Assembly: GCA_947165045.1 (NCBI GenBank)
Contig: CAMUYW010000007.1
Location: 1 to 64,000 of the forward strand
Origin: an uncultured Fibrobacter sp.
Lineage (GTDB): Bacteria > Fibrobacterota > Fibrobacteria > Fibrobacterales > Fibrobacteraceae
Direction of reading: 5' to 3'
Length of the DNA stretch: 64,000 nt
A program made the translations under genes and the position numbers. Below, piece by piece: positions 51,948 to 61,148 of the stretch. A model generated the notes under the pieces. That model saw nothing but the letters and a program-made list of their open reading frames with translations. It had not been told where the DNA came from and did not search any database. Each line of letters starts with the position of its first letter. Within the stretch, counting starts at the first letter, position 1.

Positions 51948-53255
51948 ATGCTTTACCGAAAGATACAAGAACGGATTGATGAATACTTTTCCAACGGCTC
52001 CAACAAGGTGCTGGTTATCGATGGCGCCCGCCAGATAGGAAAATCGTTCATTATCCGCTACATGGGGAAAAAACATTTTCGCAACTACATCGAATTAAAC
52101 CTTCTAGAAGACACACTCAACAAGCGCCTTTTTGCAGACATTCAAAACACCGAAGACTTCTACCTGCGCCTCAGCATGTTCGCTGGCGATAAAATGGGCG
52201 ATAACAAAAACACACTCGTATTCCTCGACGAAATCCAGGAATGCCCGCGCCTACTTACCCTGCTCAAATTTTTAAAGCAAGAAGACCGATTCACTTACAT
52301 AGCCAGCGGCTCGCTCCTCGGCGTAGCCTTATCAAAGACATCATCCATCCCGATGGGGAGCATTGAAACGGTACACATGTACCCGCTAGATTTCGAAGAA
52401 TTTCTACTCGCTAATGGATTCAACGAATTCGCCATCAGCGGATTGAAAAATCGATTTTTGAGCAAACAGGCACTTGACAACGCAATGCATGAAAAGGTGA
52501 TGGACCTCTTCAAAAAATTTCTGCTTGTCGGTGGCATGCCGGATGCAGTGAACATGTACGTTCAAGAAAAAAACATCGTCAAAATTCGCAAAATCCAAGA
52601 CGACATTCACAAGTTTTACGCAGCAGACGCAAGCAAATACGACGATCAAAACAGGTTAAAAATTCGCAAAATTTATGACTTAATCCCGTCGATGATGGAG
52701 AACAAGAAAAAGCGACTTGTCGCCAACAAAATCGAGTCCAAAAAAAACAAACTCGATAAATACGAGGACGAATTCGAATACCTGACCAATGCAGGTGTGG
52801 CGTTGGAAGTTTCTGCGATTACAGATGTCAAATTTCCGCTAGTACAATCAACAACTAAGAATCTGTTAAAGCTATACCTCAATGATGTCGGAATTTTAAC
52901 AGGAATCCTTTACGGTAACAACATAAACGCCGTAATGGGAGACATCCCTAGCATAAATCTCGGAGCCGTATACGAAACGGTCGTTGCAAGCGAATTGAAT
53001 GCACATGGGAAAAAGCTGTACTACTACGACAATCGCCTAAAAGGTGAAGTCGACTTTTTAATTGATGATTACGACTCTCTATCCGTCATCCCAATTGAAG
53101 TCAAGTCCGGTCGTGATTTCAAAATTCACAGTGCACTCAACAATCTGCAAAAAACGGGCAGTGTTCAAACAGGGATAGTTCTTTCAAACAGCGCTGAAAT
53201 AATACAAAAGGAAAACACGTTGTATTTGCCAGTGTACTTCGTGATGTTCTTGTGA
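51948..53255 (+). CDS. AAA ATPase with DUF4143 domain
   Basis: A 435-residue protein. Walker A GARQIGKS is near residue 26 and Walker B VFLDEIQECP near residue 90; TYIASGSLLG matches sensor 1 of this AAA-like family. The second half is DUF4143, with GAVYETVVASEL and a nuclease-like end (KGEVDFLIDDYDSLSVIPIEVKSGRDF: Asp, Glu-x-Lys). Families of this type are numerous in Fibrobacter and other anaerobes, usually of unknown biological role; some are thought to act on DNA. It is preceded by the phased repeats and converges on the minus-strand cluster, with a three-base gap between stops. Confidence 0.9.
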   Translation: MLYRKIQERIDEYFSNGSNKVLVIDGARQIGKSFIIRYMGKKHFRNYIELNLLEDTLNKRLFADIQNTEDFYLRLSMFAGDKMGDNKNTLVFLDEIQECPRLLTLLKFLKQEDRFTYIASGSLLGVALSKTSSIPMGSIETVHMYPLDFEEFLLANGFNEFAISGLKNRFLSKQALDNAMHEKVMDLFKKFLLVGGMPDAVNMYVQEKNIVKIRKIQDDIHKFYAADASKYDDQNRLKIRKIYDLIPSMMENKKKRLVANKIESKKNKLDKYEDEFEYLTNAGVALEVSAITDVKFPLVQSTTKNLLKLYLNDVGILTGILYGNNINAVMGDIPSINLGAVYETVVASELNAHGKKLYYYDNRLKGEVDFLIDDYDSLSVIPIEVKSGRDFKIHSALNNLQKTGSVQTGIVLSNSAEIIQKENTLYLPVYFVMFL

Positions 53256-53258
53256 TCA

Positions 53259-54638
53259 TCAAGGATTCCAACAATCCAATATTTTTATTGAAACAGAATC
53301 TGCAAGTCCATAATGTTCAGCAACCTTTGATGCTATTTGACGATTAAAATCAGCCAAGGAACCATATGGAACTTGTTCGCGAATAGTTCGGTAATCACAA
53401 TATAATCGGAACAAATCTTGACGTAAAGAATCATTAGAATAGGATTCTTCATACGCAGAACGTTGAGCCATTATCCAAAGCTTACGAGTTGCATCATTCA
53501 GCACAGAGAGCCGATGATGCATCGCAAAAATTTCCATTCGACCTATCGCAGAAAGCAAAGAAACATTCGGAGCAGGATTAAAAATTGCAGCCGTAATATG
53601 AGCCGAAAATTCGGCATCCAAATTCAACGTTAGTTCAGGATGTTCAATTTGATCCACAAGATGTTTTGCCTCATGTATAGCAACTTCCATAGACAACGCT
53701 CGAGTCACAAAACTTTTCTTTTTTCCTAAAAAATCCTTCTTCATCAATTTATTATAAACCTTGCTCGCATTTTCAACACTCATATCCAAACCGATAGAAC
53801 GCCAAAATTTTACGAAGCGTTTATCTTCATACTTAGAAAAAAATCTATTTTGTTCAATTTCAAGGATTTTCGCATTTGCCTCAAAATCAACCATATCGTT
53901 TAAAACAACCACTCTATCTGCTCCCGCTGTATAATATCCCAATTTTGAAGGCAACAAACCAGGCATAATCCTTCTTAAGCCAAGAATTGAAACAGATTTA
54001 TCTTTATATGGCGTAGGCGGTAAAATCATTTCTTTTACCTCAAGCATATTCAAATTACTTTGAGCATTCCAATCAACAAAAAGATTATATTTGAGCAAAT
54101 TTTCATTCAAACGATTCAAATAATCTGTATTTGATATACCACCATTGTTATATCGATAAACATCATCAATAAAGCTTTTCAATGAATTAGATTCGCGAGG
54201 TTCATTAAAAAATTTTCCATATAAGGAACAAACACTAGCTTCAAATATTTTTCGGTCAAGATCAGACTTATAAGGACTATTTTTGCTCAAAGCATTTAAA
54301 TATGGAGCAAGTACATTAACAACAAAATCATTTTTTTCATTTGCATCCTCCCCCAGCAATTCCACAACTTTAGCATGCAAAGCCGATTCAAATCCATAAC
54401 GCAAATTTGGCTCCGTTTTTTTTGACATAATGAACTTTTGAATTTTTCTAACAGACTTTGGAGTCATTCCAAAAGACTTTGCTAGCAAATCAATATATTC
54501 ATCATCGTCGTTTTCTAAGTCCAATTGACCTTCACTAAAAACATGATAAGCAAGGACATCAACATCCATTTCTGGATATTCAGAACACCCTGTAAAAAGA
54601 AGGACCACAAAAAAGAAAATACACAAAAAATTTTTCAT
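53259..54638 (-). CDS. lipoprotein with a gluzincin-like HExxH motif
   Basis: A 459-residue lipoprotein (lipobox LFTGC near residue 18). The middle is helical. VAIHEAKHLVDQIEHPELTLNLDAEFSAH carries HExxH followed after about 17 residues by Glu, the arrangement of a gluzincin zinc protease, although no known family is obvious. It is last in the AT-rich cluster, seven bases after the membrane-protein gene. A periplasmic or surface peptidase is the main inference; a non-catalytic metal site is possible. Confidence 0.65.
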   Translation of the reverse strand: MKNFLCIFFFVVLLFTGCSEYPEMDVDVLAYHVFSEGQLDLENDDDEYIDLLAKSFGMTPKSVRKIQKFIMSKKTEPNLRYGFESALHAKVVELLGEDANEKNDFVVNVLAPYLNALSKNSPYKSDLDRKIFEASVCSLYGKFFNEPRESNSLKSFIDDVYRYNNGGISNTDYLNRLNENLLKYNLFVDWNAQSNLNMLEVKEMILPPTPYKDKSVSILGLRRIMPGLLPSKLGYYTAGADRVVVLNDMVDFEANAKILEIEQNRFFSKYEDKRFVKFWRSIGLDMSVENASKVYNKLMKKDFLGKKKSFVTRALSMEVAIHEAKHLVDQIEHPELTLNLDAEFSAHITAAIFNPAPNVSLLSAIGRMEIFAMHHRLSVLNDATRKLWIMAQRSAYEESYSNDSLRQDLFRLYCDYRTIREQVPYGSLADFNRQIASKVAEHYGLADSVSIKILDCWNP

Positions 54639-54644
54639 AACAGA

Positions 54645-56000
54645 TTATCTGTACTGTCTCACATGTTTTAAAATACACTTATCAGCAGTGTATGAGCCAA
54701 GAGTCACGCCTCGCCCGATACAACTTGCTGCAAAAGCATTTCCCTTTTGCATTTTTTCTATAGATTCAGCTTGCTGATGGGAAAAAGTTAGTACCATAGA
54801 CTTAATTTCTTTTTGATAACCATCAGGCAACAGAGACATTCCATCAAGTTTTACTTCATATTCTCCAAACATGTTCTTCTTCACGGAGCCAACCTGAGCA
54901 ATTATGCTAAATCTTCTATTTTCAAATCGTTTTCGATCTGCAATTGAATTATTCCTGTACACATCCACAATTTCATTCCAGTACACATGACCACCATAAT
55001 CTTTTAGTCTCGAGTCACGAATGTCAGAGAACAAATTCGAACAACAATGCAAAATATCTATAACACAAGCAGCAATTATTACACCACGAAAAACGGCTTT
55101 AATTTCCCTACAAGGTTTATTACCGAAAAATTTTTTGGCAAACATATTGAAAATATCTATAGTCACCCATATTCCCAAAACCAATACAATCAAAGAAGAA
55201 AAAACGTAAAGATCTTTACGCATTGCAATAAGCAACGTAAAAACAAGAATAAGTTTTACAATTCCAAATACAGTTTTTCCCCAAATAAAATCATGAACAC
55301 CAATTCGTCCAAATAAAAAAGCAACTACGGAGGCTTTTGTTATGCTAATTTTCCCATCATTTTCAAGTTCTTCGTTTTCAACTTCTTCAGCAAAAGGATT
55401 TGCAATTTGTTTAGAAACCTTAAAGTCTACATTCTTTTCAATTTTATTTTCATTTTGAGGAACATCCTTAATCTTTGGGAGTTCACTTTCTTTTGATTTG
55501 ACATTTTGTGATATCGTTTTTGAGGCCGTATTTTTTGCGTTATCATTTTCGCACCCCCGCAATTGTCTAAACACATTTTCCATGCTTCGGGTTGTATTCA
55601 CCATAGCATTTTCAATCGTAATAATTCCTTTGTCCAAAACAATTACTAATTGTCCAAGAGCTTTATTTTGCGAAGCCACCATACCGGAGACTTTTCCTAC
55701 AGCAAAACTCTTTACAATAGGAGACGATTTAGGATTGGATGCATTTATCAGGATAATCCGTTCTGTACTCAAAACAACAAGCCAAGATTCTTTGCCGAGA
55801 CTCGTTATTTTTCCATCTACAGAAAGATGAACAGTTCCCGCAGTAAATCCCAAAACAATTTCATCTTTTTTTAGAGCACTTTTCAATAAGGGAAATTCAT
55901 TTTTTGTCCAAAAATAATCGTATTCCACACCATTCAGAGAACAAATTCCCTGCCAGTCAGCATTCAACGTTCTTATCTTGTATTCAGCAAGCATTAACAT
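54645..56000 (-). CDS. membrane protein with PH-like, TM2-like and OB-like regions
   Basis: A 451-residue protein. Residues about 42-150 look like a bacterial PH domain (EIVLGFTAGTVHLSVDGK, SWLVVLSTERIILINA). A charged linker (about 155-220) leads to a TM2-like pair of helices (AFLFGRIGVHDFIWGKTVFGIVKLILVF), then a third hydrophobic segment and a C-terminal region (RFENRRFSIIAQVGSVKKNMFGEYEVKLDG) of the OB/tRNA-anti type often found with TM2 and zinc-ribbon domains. Such modular sets occur in bacterial stress and defence membrane proteins. The function is unknown. It is AT-rich and sits in the NERD-led cluster. Confidence 0.65.
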   Translation of the reverse strand: MLMLAEYKIRTLNADWQGICSLNGVEYDYFWTKNEFPLLKSALKKDEIVLGFTAGTVHLSVDGKITSLGKESWLVVLSTERIILINASNPKSSPIVKSFAVGKVSGMVASQNKALGQLVIVLDKGIITIENAMVNTTRSMENVFRQLRGCENDNAKNTASKTISQNVKSKESELPKIKDVPQNENKIEKNVDFKVSKQIANPFAEEVENEELENDGKISITKASVVAFLFGRIGVHDFIWGKTVFGIVKLILVFTLLIAMRKDLYVFSSLIVLVLGIWVTIDIFNMFAKKFFGNKPCREIKAVFRGVIIAACVIDILHCCSNLFSDIRDSRLKDYGGHVYWNEIVDVYRNNSIADRKRFENRRFSIIAQVGSVKKNMFGEYEVKLDGMSLLPDGYQKEIKSMVLTFSHQQAESIEKMQKGNAFAASCIGRGVTLGSYTADKCILKHVRQYR

Positions 56001-56042
56001 ATCGAACCTAATTGCATATGAGTACGTAAAATTTAATGGGAT

Positions 56043-56630
56043 CTACCGACTTTCTTGTATTACAATTTTACCGGAGCCACTTTCATTAATAATAATTCCA
56101 GAAGCCTCGCCATTTTGAATCTTTTTAGCGCGATTTTCGCTTACATAATTGAATGAGCCTCGAATATTTAGAACACCTTGTGTTGGCGTAAACTCAAACT
56201 CGCCCTTCTGCTTACGAAATTCAAAACCTGTACGATTAAACCAATACAACCGAGGCAATAATTCAGAAGATTTCCATTCACTCCATTTTTCGCCCACATT
56301 CCGAGTACGATAAGAATTTCCCTCAACCCAAATTGTTCCTTTAACCTCAATACCATTTAATCTATCCGCTTGAGAATAGACTTTCTGCTGAATGTAATTC
56401 ACACGGCATTGGTCAATTTCATATTCAATATCAGCATTGCGAGTTATTTCTATATAATAGCACCGTTTATTTTTGGCAACGATTTTATCACCATACATTT
56501 TATCTAACGTTCTCGCAAGAGTCTCACCATACTTGTCCTTAACTTGCAACAGAAAAGGCTGATACTGCAAATCATAGGAGAAAGCTGATACGCATAAAAA
56601 GGAAAGGAGTATTATAAAAACATCTTTCAT
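56043..56630 (-). CDS. exported protein of unknown function
   Basis: A 195-residue protein with a signal peptide (IILLSFLCVSAFS, cut near residue 18). The mature part is beta-rich with aromatic residues (CYYIEITRNADIEYEIDQCR, EKWSEWKSSELLPRLYWFNR), has a disulfide-capable cysteine pair, and a glycine/isoleucine tail. No family is recognised. Its ATG overlaps the NERD gene stop (ATGA), so the two are likely to act together. Confidence 0.65.
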   Translation of the reverse strand: MKDVFIILLSFLCVSAFSYDLQYQPFLLQVKDKYGETLARTLDKMYGDKIVAKNKRCYYIEITRNADIEYEIDQCRVNYIQQKVYSQADRLNGIEVKGTIWVEGNSYRTRNVGEKWSEWKSSELLPRLYWFNRTGFEFRKQKGEFEFTPTQGVLNIRGSFNYVSENRAKKIQNGEASGIIINESGSGKIVIQESR

Positions 56631-57628
56631 ACATCCTCTCTATACCAGCACTTCGGGAATCCAGAGCATCCCCAAAACTGATTTCCAAAATTTTCGCCTT
56701 TCTTCGCAGTTCTCAAAACAAGAAGTTTACCACATTTAGGACATACTTTTTCTGTAGATACAGATTCCTTTTGAGAGAATTTTTCTTTTGGATCAGCCTC
56801 TTTTTTCGAGCACAATTTTTCCAGACGTTTTTCGTTTTGAGGTTCAACCTTATTTGCATTTAACTCAGCAAGTAAGTCTTCATATTTCTTTGCATAATCC
56901 GATTTATTTGGTTTACTACACTTAATAAACGAATCTAACAATTCATGCATATCTTTTTCTGAAGATTTTAACGAATCATCCTGATCTTCAATTTTTTTGA
57001 TATAGGCAACAAGCTGATCCAAACGAATGACGACTTTACGAACTTCTTCTGGAGCTTTAGTGTCATTCAGAATTGTCTTTGGATTCGCCAAAACCACTAT
57101 AGAGCGGTATGTTTGCGGGAACAACTTATCAAACAAGCCCTGCATCACAAAATTATTTTTGTATTCCCGACGAATTTCTTTAAGTATATTCAAATGCCTT
57201 TCGTTTTGAGAAACCGGAGAAGGAAATCCTTCTTTTCGTTCAAACTTACCAGACCCCTTATGACGAATAAAGTTTCCCTTTTCATCAATTTCAATATTTC
57301 CGTAAAGGTTTTTGCACTCTATAACAAAAATATGCTTTCTTGCAATCACTAAAAAATCAATCTGAGCCGACAGACCATTCTTTTCCAAATAAAGGTCATG
57401 TACAACAAGCATATCCATGCCACTATTTTTCAGTTCAAAAGCAATTTGTTTTTCGCCTTTTAAACCAGCCTCAGCAATAGTAATTTGCTCATCAATCTTA
57501 TCTTTGAGTTTTCCAGAAGCTCTTAATGAAAGCGACTTCATCTTTTCAATAAAGGATTCTGCATCACTATCTTCCTTAATGAAAACTGGACCAAAATATT
57601 TGAAAAACAAAGCATCAATAATACCCAT
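56627..57628 (-). CDS. NERD-domain nuclease-like protein with C-terminal topoisomerase zinc finger
   Basis: A 333-residue protein. The NERD domain spans about residues 52-170, with QIDFLVIARKHIFVIECKNLYGNIEI supplying the Asp and Glu-x-Lys of the PD-(D/E)XK type. A helical linker rich in lysine and glutamate follows, and the protein ends with CPKCGKLLVLRTAKKG and CSGFPKCWYRE, a four-cysteine topoisomerase-type zinc finger that binds single-stranded DNA. NERD proteins are usually linked to DNA processing or defence. It is the first gene of an AT-rich four-gene cluster. Confidence 0.85.
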   Translation of the reverse strand: MGIIDALFFKYFGPVFIKEDSDAESFIEKMKSLSLRASGKLKDKIDEQITIAEAGLKGEKQIAFELKNSGMDMLVVHDLYLEKNGLSAQIDFLVIARKHIFVIECKNLYGNIEIDEKGNFIRHKGSGKFERKEGFPSPVSQNERHLNILKEIRREYKNNFVMQGLFDKLFPQTYRSIVVLANPKTILNDTKAPEEVRKVVIRLDQLVAYIKKIEDQDDSLKSSEKDMHELLDSFIKCSKPNKSDYAKKYEDLLAELNANKVEPQNEKRLEKLCSKKEADPKEKFSQKESVSTEKVCPKCGKLLVLRTAKKGENFGNQFWGCSGFPKCWYREDV

Positions 57629-57712
57629 AATAGCTCCTTTGCAACAATTTCCGTAAAACTTTTCTCTACAAAGATATACTCATCAATTGTTTAAATCAAC
57701 ATTTTCATACCA

Positions 57713-57739
57713 AAAAACGTTCCAAAAAGGAACGTTTTT
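57713..57739. terminator. terminator-like hairpin in the NERD leader
   Basis: AAAAACGTTCC pairs with GGAACGTTTTT around a five-A loop, with a further T-rich run (CGCCTTTTT) to the right. It lies about 85 bases before the NERD gene start. Confidence 0.6.
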
Positions 57740-57759
57740 CGCCTTTTTATATAAGAAAG

Positions 57760-57870
57760 TTGATCCCGGCACAGTGACCGGAATGACACGGGAGCCGAGA
57801 GTCGCGACAGAACGATTACGTTCTGTCATGACCGAGGCGAACCTGTCATGCACAACGAGCAATGACAATG
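57760..57870. repeat. dispersed repeat region with hairpin
   Basis: GATCCCGGCACAGTGACCGG at 57762-57781 and AATGACA are a Fibrobacter-type dispersed repeat. GACAGAACG-ATTA-CGTTCTGTC is a perfect 9-bp hairpin near 57805-57827, and TCATGACCGAG there is shared with the 28613 repeat and, reversed, with 18670. It is bracketed by terminators. No gene is seen in 57629-57919. Confidence 0.6.
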
Positions 57871-57871
57871 C

Positions 57872-57897
57872 AAAAAAAAGCCGGTTCAAAGACCGGC
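57872..57897 (-). terminator. terminator of the lipoprotein operon
   Basis: On the minus strand GCCGGT-CTTTGA-ACCGGC is followed by eight T residues, 22 bases beyond the lipoprotein stop. Confidence 0.85.
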
Positions 57898-57919
57898 CTC
57901 AAAAAACTAAACGTTACAT

Positions 57920-58489
57920 TTATTCGTATTGATTAAGTAGATTTTTGATTCTATCGTAATCAACTTCATCACAATTCTCAGAGAGATCCGCATAATGATT
58001 GTCTAAGGAACCTTCGTCTACTTCCTTAACAATTACGGTATTTTCCGTACATTCAACTTTCATGCTGCCATCAAGCCAACGCGAAGCTTGATTCTGATAA
58101 AGGTCGCAATTGTACTTGGCGGCCTTTGTCGAAGAGAACCAATATTCAGAGACGATACTTACATAACGCCCTGTTCCCTTTGTAACAGTCATCTTAGAAG
58201 TCGCTCGGCCATCAACGCCCATGTAACTCCATACCGAGTTTGCATCTCGGCCCACTTCGCAATAATCACCAGTCTTTACCTGAACTCCTTGAGAAAGATT
58301 TTCAGAAGACGAACTGGACTCGTCATTAATAACAGAAGAACTGCTTGTCGGATTCAGCGGATCAGAAAGAACACCGCTATTATCACTTTTTTTAGCATCC
58401 CCGGATGCACTCACTCCGCTATCATCGCAAGCCACCAAACAAGCCAAGCTCAAAGCAAAAGCAATGATTTTAAACTTTTCCAACTTCAT
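57920..58489 (-). CDS. lipoprotein of unknown function
   Basis: A 189-residue lipoprotein (lipobox LVAC near residue 21), with a serine-rich linker (NPTSSSSVINDESSSSSE). The mature domain has cysteines in CEVGRDANSVW, KYNCDLYQN, VECTEN and ENCDEV. Strand-like segments (ATSKMTVTKGTGRYVSIVSEYWF) suggest a small beta domain. No family is recognised. It follows an exported protein gene by 23 bases and is transcribed with it. Confidence 0.68.
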   Translation of the reverse strand: MKLEKFKIIAFALSLACLVACDDSGVSASGDAKKSDNSGVLSDPLNPTSSSSVINDESSSSSENLSQGVQVKTGDYCEVGRDANSVWSYMGVDGRATSKMTVTKGTGRYVSIVSEYWFSSTKAAKYNCDLYQNQASRWLDGSMKVECTENTVIVKEVDEGSLDNHYADLSENCDEVDYDRIKNLLNQYE

Positions 58490-58512
58490 ATTTTCTCCTT
58501 TTTTGTAAAAAA

Positions 58513-59625
58513 CTATTCCGTCATTTCGCGGGATTCTTCGTAAGACGGGCGGTCATCTTCGTAATCCTTGATGCTCTTGTCACCAGGAACAACGATCAAG
58601 CCAAGCGTTACAGGTTCACCCTTCAAGTTGATGTAAGCTTCCAGATAAAGTGTTGTCGAAAGGCGGATGAGTCTAAGGTCCATCATCGTGCCGCCCTTGT
58701 GGATGCTCATCGGATTGCGATTGAAGAAAAGGAACTTTTTGTTGATGTATTCAAAGCGGTCTTTTTCGTAGTTGATTGACCATTCCGTGTCGCCATCGTT
58801 TTCTTGGCGGTACGTGCAGCGGTCATTATCAATATCGCATTCAAAGCTAGCGCTTTCTTGATAGCGCTTATTCCATTCGCGGCTAAAAGCGCACGATTGC
58901 ACGCGGGAGCCACCATTGCGTTGTTTGTTCAATTGGTCATTGATAACAACGTAATCCATTTTCAGGTTCTTGACTTGATTGTAGACATTCATCAAAATGA
59001 TGTACGCTTCGATATCCTTGGGGCACTTGCCGGTAAGATTCACGTCTTCGTGAGCCTTCAAGAGAGTTTGTTGCAAATCAATATCGATAGCATCCGGAAT
59101 TTCGCTCTTCTTGATTTTTTCAAGCGTTTCCTTGGGCGGAACATGAATAATCTTATCGCCCCTCTTGATGGCGTAACCAAGCTGGTCGCGAACATAATCC
59201 AAGCACTGTTGCACGTGAATATGAACGGTGTTAGAACCAGCCGAAACGAAGTCCGCACCGATGCGCACATTCCATTCGTCCGCTGAATTCTTTGCATCTT
59301 TATCGAGTTCGCAGAACGGGTCTTCGCGAGTACCATCCACAAAAATCAAGCTGACGTGGAGTTTCGTCACGAGAGACTCTTCTTTATTGATGGCGCTGCC
59401 TAAGCTCCAGAAATTCGGATTGAGGCGGAGCACTTCGGCAAAAGCCTTGTCGCCATCGAAAGCCGGCAGCAGCGAGTCATTTCGAGCATTCTTTTCTTGC
59501 AACAGTTCAGAGTAAGATGTTTTAACATCCATGTTGTTAAACGAATTACGGGCCACCGCCGAGAACGCCGAGGTTGCAAGTAACGAAATCAAGAGAACTA
59601 CAGATACGCGTAACATAGAAAGCAT
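58513..59625 (-). CDS. exported protein of unknown function
   Basis: A 370-residue protein with a signal peptide (LRVSVVLLISLLATSAFSA). Visible features are an HIHV beta pair, a helical middle with KKETLEKIKKSEIP-like charged segments, and a C-terminal beta part (FEYINKKFLFFNRNP, TLYLEAYINLKG). Cysteines occur in CELD, CLDYV, CPKDIE, CAFSRE and CDIDNDRC. I use ATG 59625, which has AGGAGAGG at good spacing. It partly overlaps the znuB-like 3' region only by adjacency. No family is recognised. Confidence 0.65.
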   Translation of the reverse strand: MLSMLRVSVVLLISLLATSAFSAVARNSFNNMDVKTSYSELLQEKNARNDSLLPAFDGDKAFAEVLRLNPNFWSLGSAINKEESLVTKLHVSLIFVDGTREDPFCELDKDAKNSADEWNVRIGADFVSAGSNTVHIHVQQCLDYVRDQLGYAIKRGDKIIHVPPKETLEKIKKSEIPDAIDIDLQQTLLKAHEDVNLTGKCPKDIEAYIILMNVYNQVKNLKMDYVVINDQLNKQRNGGSRVQSCAFSREWNKRYQESASFECDIDNDRCTYRQENDGDTEWSINYEKDRFEYINKKFLFFNRNPMSIHKGGTMMDLRLIRLSTTLYLEAYINLKGEPVTLGLIVVPGDKSIKDYEDDRPSYEESREMTE

Positions 59626-59635
59626 TTCCCCTCTC

Positions 59636-60442
59636 CTATTTTTTAACAATCTTTTTTACAGCAAAATTGAGCAGATACAGAACAACTCCGCCTGCGATAA
59701 TCGTTGGCCCCACAACAAAATTGAACTGGCACGCGACCAAAAGTCCGAGCACCACGAGGACTAACGAAACCAAGACCGAAATCACCATCATCTGCAGCAA
59801 ATTTTTGGCGTAACATTCCGCGATATAAGCCGGAATTGTCAAAAGCGCAATCACGAGAATCATACCCACGGCCTGCACAGCAATCACGACCGTAAGGGCG
59901 ATGAGCGCAATCAAAAGCATGTAATAATTCAGCACAGGAATTCCACGGACACGCGCAAATTCCGGATCGTACGAAATCGAAAGAAAGTTACGGTAGCAAA
60001 TGGAAACCGAAGCAAGGATAAACACGAGCAATGCGCCCATCCACCACAAAAGCTCGGTCGGCACGGTCAAAAGGCTACCGAACAAGAAACTCATCATTTC
60101 ACTGCTATAACCCGGCGTCAAATCCGTGAGAATCACGCCAAGCGCCATACCAGCCGCCCAAATGATGCCAATGAACGTATCGGCATGTTTGCGATCACGC
60201 CACGTGAGCATTCCCATAAGCATCGCACAAGCCAAAGCAAAGCCGAGTGCGCCAAGCATCGGAGAAAAACCGATAAAGCACGCCAACCCTACGCCACCGA
60301 ACGAAGCATGCGCCACCCCGCCCGAAAGCGATACGAGGCGATTCACGACGACGTACGTTCCCATCACGCCACAAGCAATGGCCACAAGCACCGCTGCAAT
60401 CAGGGCGTTCTGCATAAAATCCATGGAAAGTAAGTCGAGCAT
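59636..60442 (-). CDS. ABC-3-type metal transporter permease (ZnuB-like)
   Basis: A 268-residue inner-membrane protein with eight or nine helices. GTYVVVNRLVSLSGGVAHASFGGVGLA near residues 27-55 is the ABC-3 permease signature; ILTDLTPGYSSEMMSFLFGSLL and VGMILVIALLTIPAYIA follow. Such proteins move zinc or manganese. The ATPase and binding protein are not in the window. I start at ATG 60442 (MLDLLSMDFMQ), directly after the HAD gene stop; longer starts lie within that gene. Confidence 0.9.
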   Translation of the reverse strand: MLDLLSMDFMQNALIAAVLVAIACGVMGTYVVVNRLVSLSGGVAHASFGGVGLACFIGFSPMLGALGFALACAMLMGMLTWRDRKHADTFIGIIWAAGMALGVILTDLTPGYSSEMMSFLFGSLLTVPTELLWWMGALLVFILASVSICYRNFLSISYDPEFARVRGIPVLNYYMLLIALIALTVVIAVQAVGMILVIALLTIPAYIAECYAKNLLQMMVISVLVSLVLVVLGLLVACQFNFVVGPTIIAGGVVLYLLNFAVKKIVKK

Positions 60443-60444
60443 GT

Positions 60445-61146
60445 TTAGGAGTCCGAAGTGACAAGTTTGTCTTTTAAATTTAGTAAATGCGGGATGTGAA
60501 AATCCACCCAATCGGGCGCTTGTATGTTAGGATTTACAAGAATGGTCGTCCAACCGCGTTCATGAGCCGGTTCCAAATTGCGAAGCGAGTCTTCGAGCAG
60601 CACTATTTGCGACTTATCCTTAGCATCTTTTTCCAAAACGCCTCGCGCGACAAGCCAATTTTCAATTTTTTCGTAGGCGCTAACGTGCGGTTTTCCTTCC
60701 CAATCCATCAACTTGAGGTCAAAAACGTCTTCAATCGCAGGCGCAATTTCCATGCAAGCCATGCCCGCGCGGCTCCAGTCCCCACGCCCATTCGTAAACA
60801 CAAAGCGATGCCCCACAAGCGACATCAGCAAAGCAAATTTTTCAAGCGATACTTTCGGGTAAATCAAGTATTCCGGTTCATGGATAAAGTCAAAGAAATC
60901 ATCGGGCGCGGTCCCGTTCATCGCCATGAGTCCCGAAAGCGTTGTGCCAAAACGATGCAAGTAATCCTTACGGATTTCCGTTGCGCTTTCGAACGTTCCG
61001 CCAACAGTTTTCTGAACAAACTCAGCAATGCGGTGGTCGAGAGAATTCAAGACAAAGCGTTCCTCCTCGCCGTAAAGCGTGAGGTCGTAATCGAACAACC
61101 AGATTTTCGAGGAATCGTTTTTTATGCCTGCGTTCAATTCGCGCAC
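60445..61146 (-). CDS. HAD-family phosphatase, pyrimidine 5'-nucleotidase-like
   Basis: A 233-residue HAD hydrolase. Motif I is WLFDYDLTLYG (Asp-Tyr-Asp), motif II is FVFTNGRGDW, and motif III/IV lies in KSQIVLLEDSLRNLEPAHERGW. The FDxDxTLY form with a helical cap is typical of the pyrimidine 5'-nucleotidase (YjjG/Sdt1) group. It ends two bases before the permease start and begins two bases after dgt, in a tight operon; a dNTP-salvage role alongside dgt is plausible. Confidence 0.85.
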   Translation of the reverse strand: MRELNAGIKNDSSKIWLFDYDLTLYGEEERFVLNSLDHRIAEFVQKTVGGTFESATEIRKDYLHRFGTTLSGLMAMNGTAPDDFFDFIHEPEYLIYPKVSLEKFALLMSLVGHRFVFTNGRGDWSRAGMACMEIAPAIEDVFDLKLMDWEGKPHVSAYEKIENWLVARGVLEKDAKDKSQIVLLEDSLRNLEPAHERGWTTILVNPNIQAPDWVDFHIPHLLNLKDKLVTSDS

Positions 61147-61148
61147 CT

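Noticed and set aside
50700-53300. Barstar-type immunity gene for the barnase domain
   Set aside because: No small acidic protein resembling barstar is encoded on either strand near the fusion gene.
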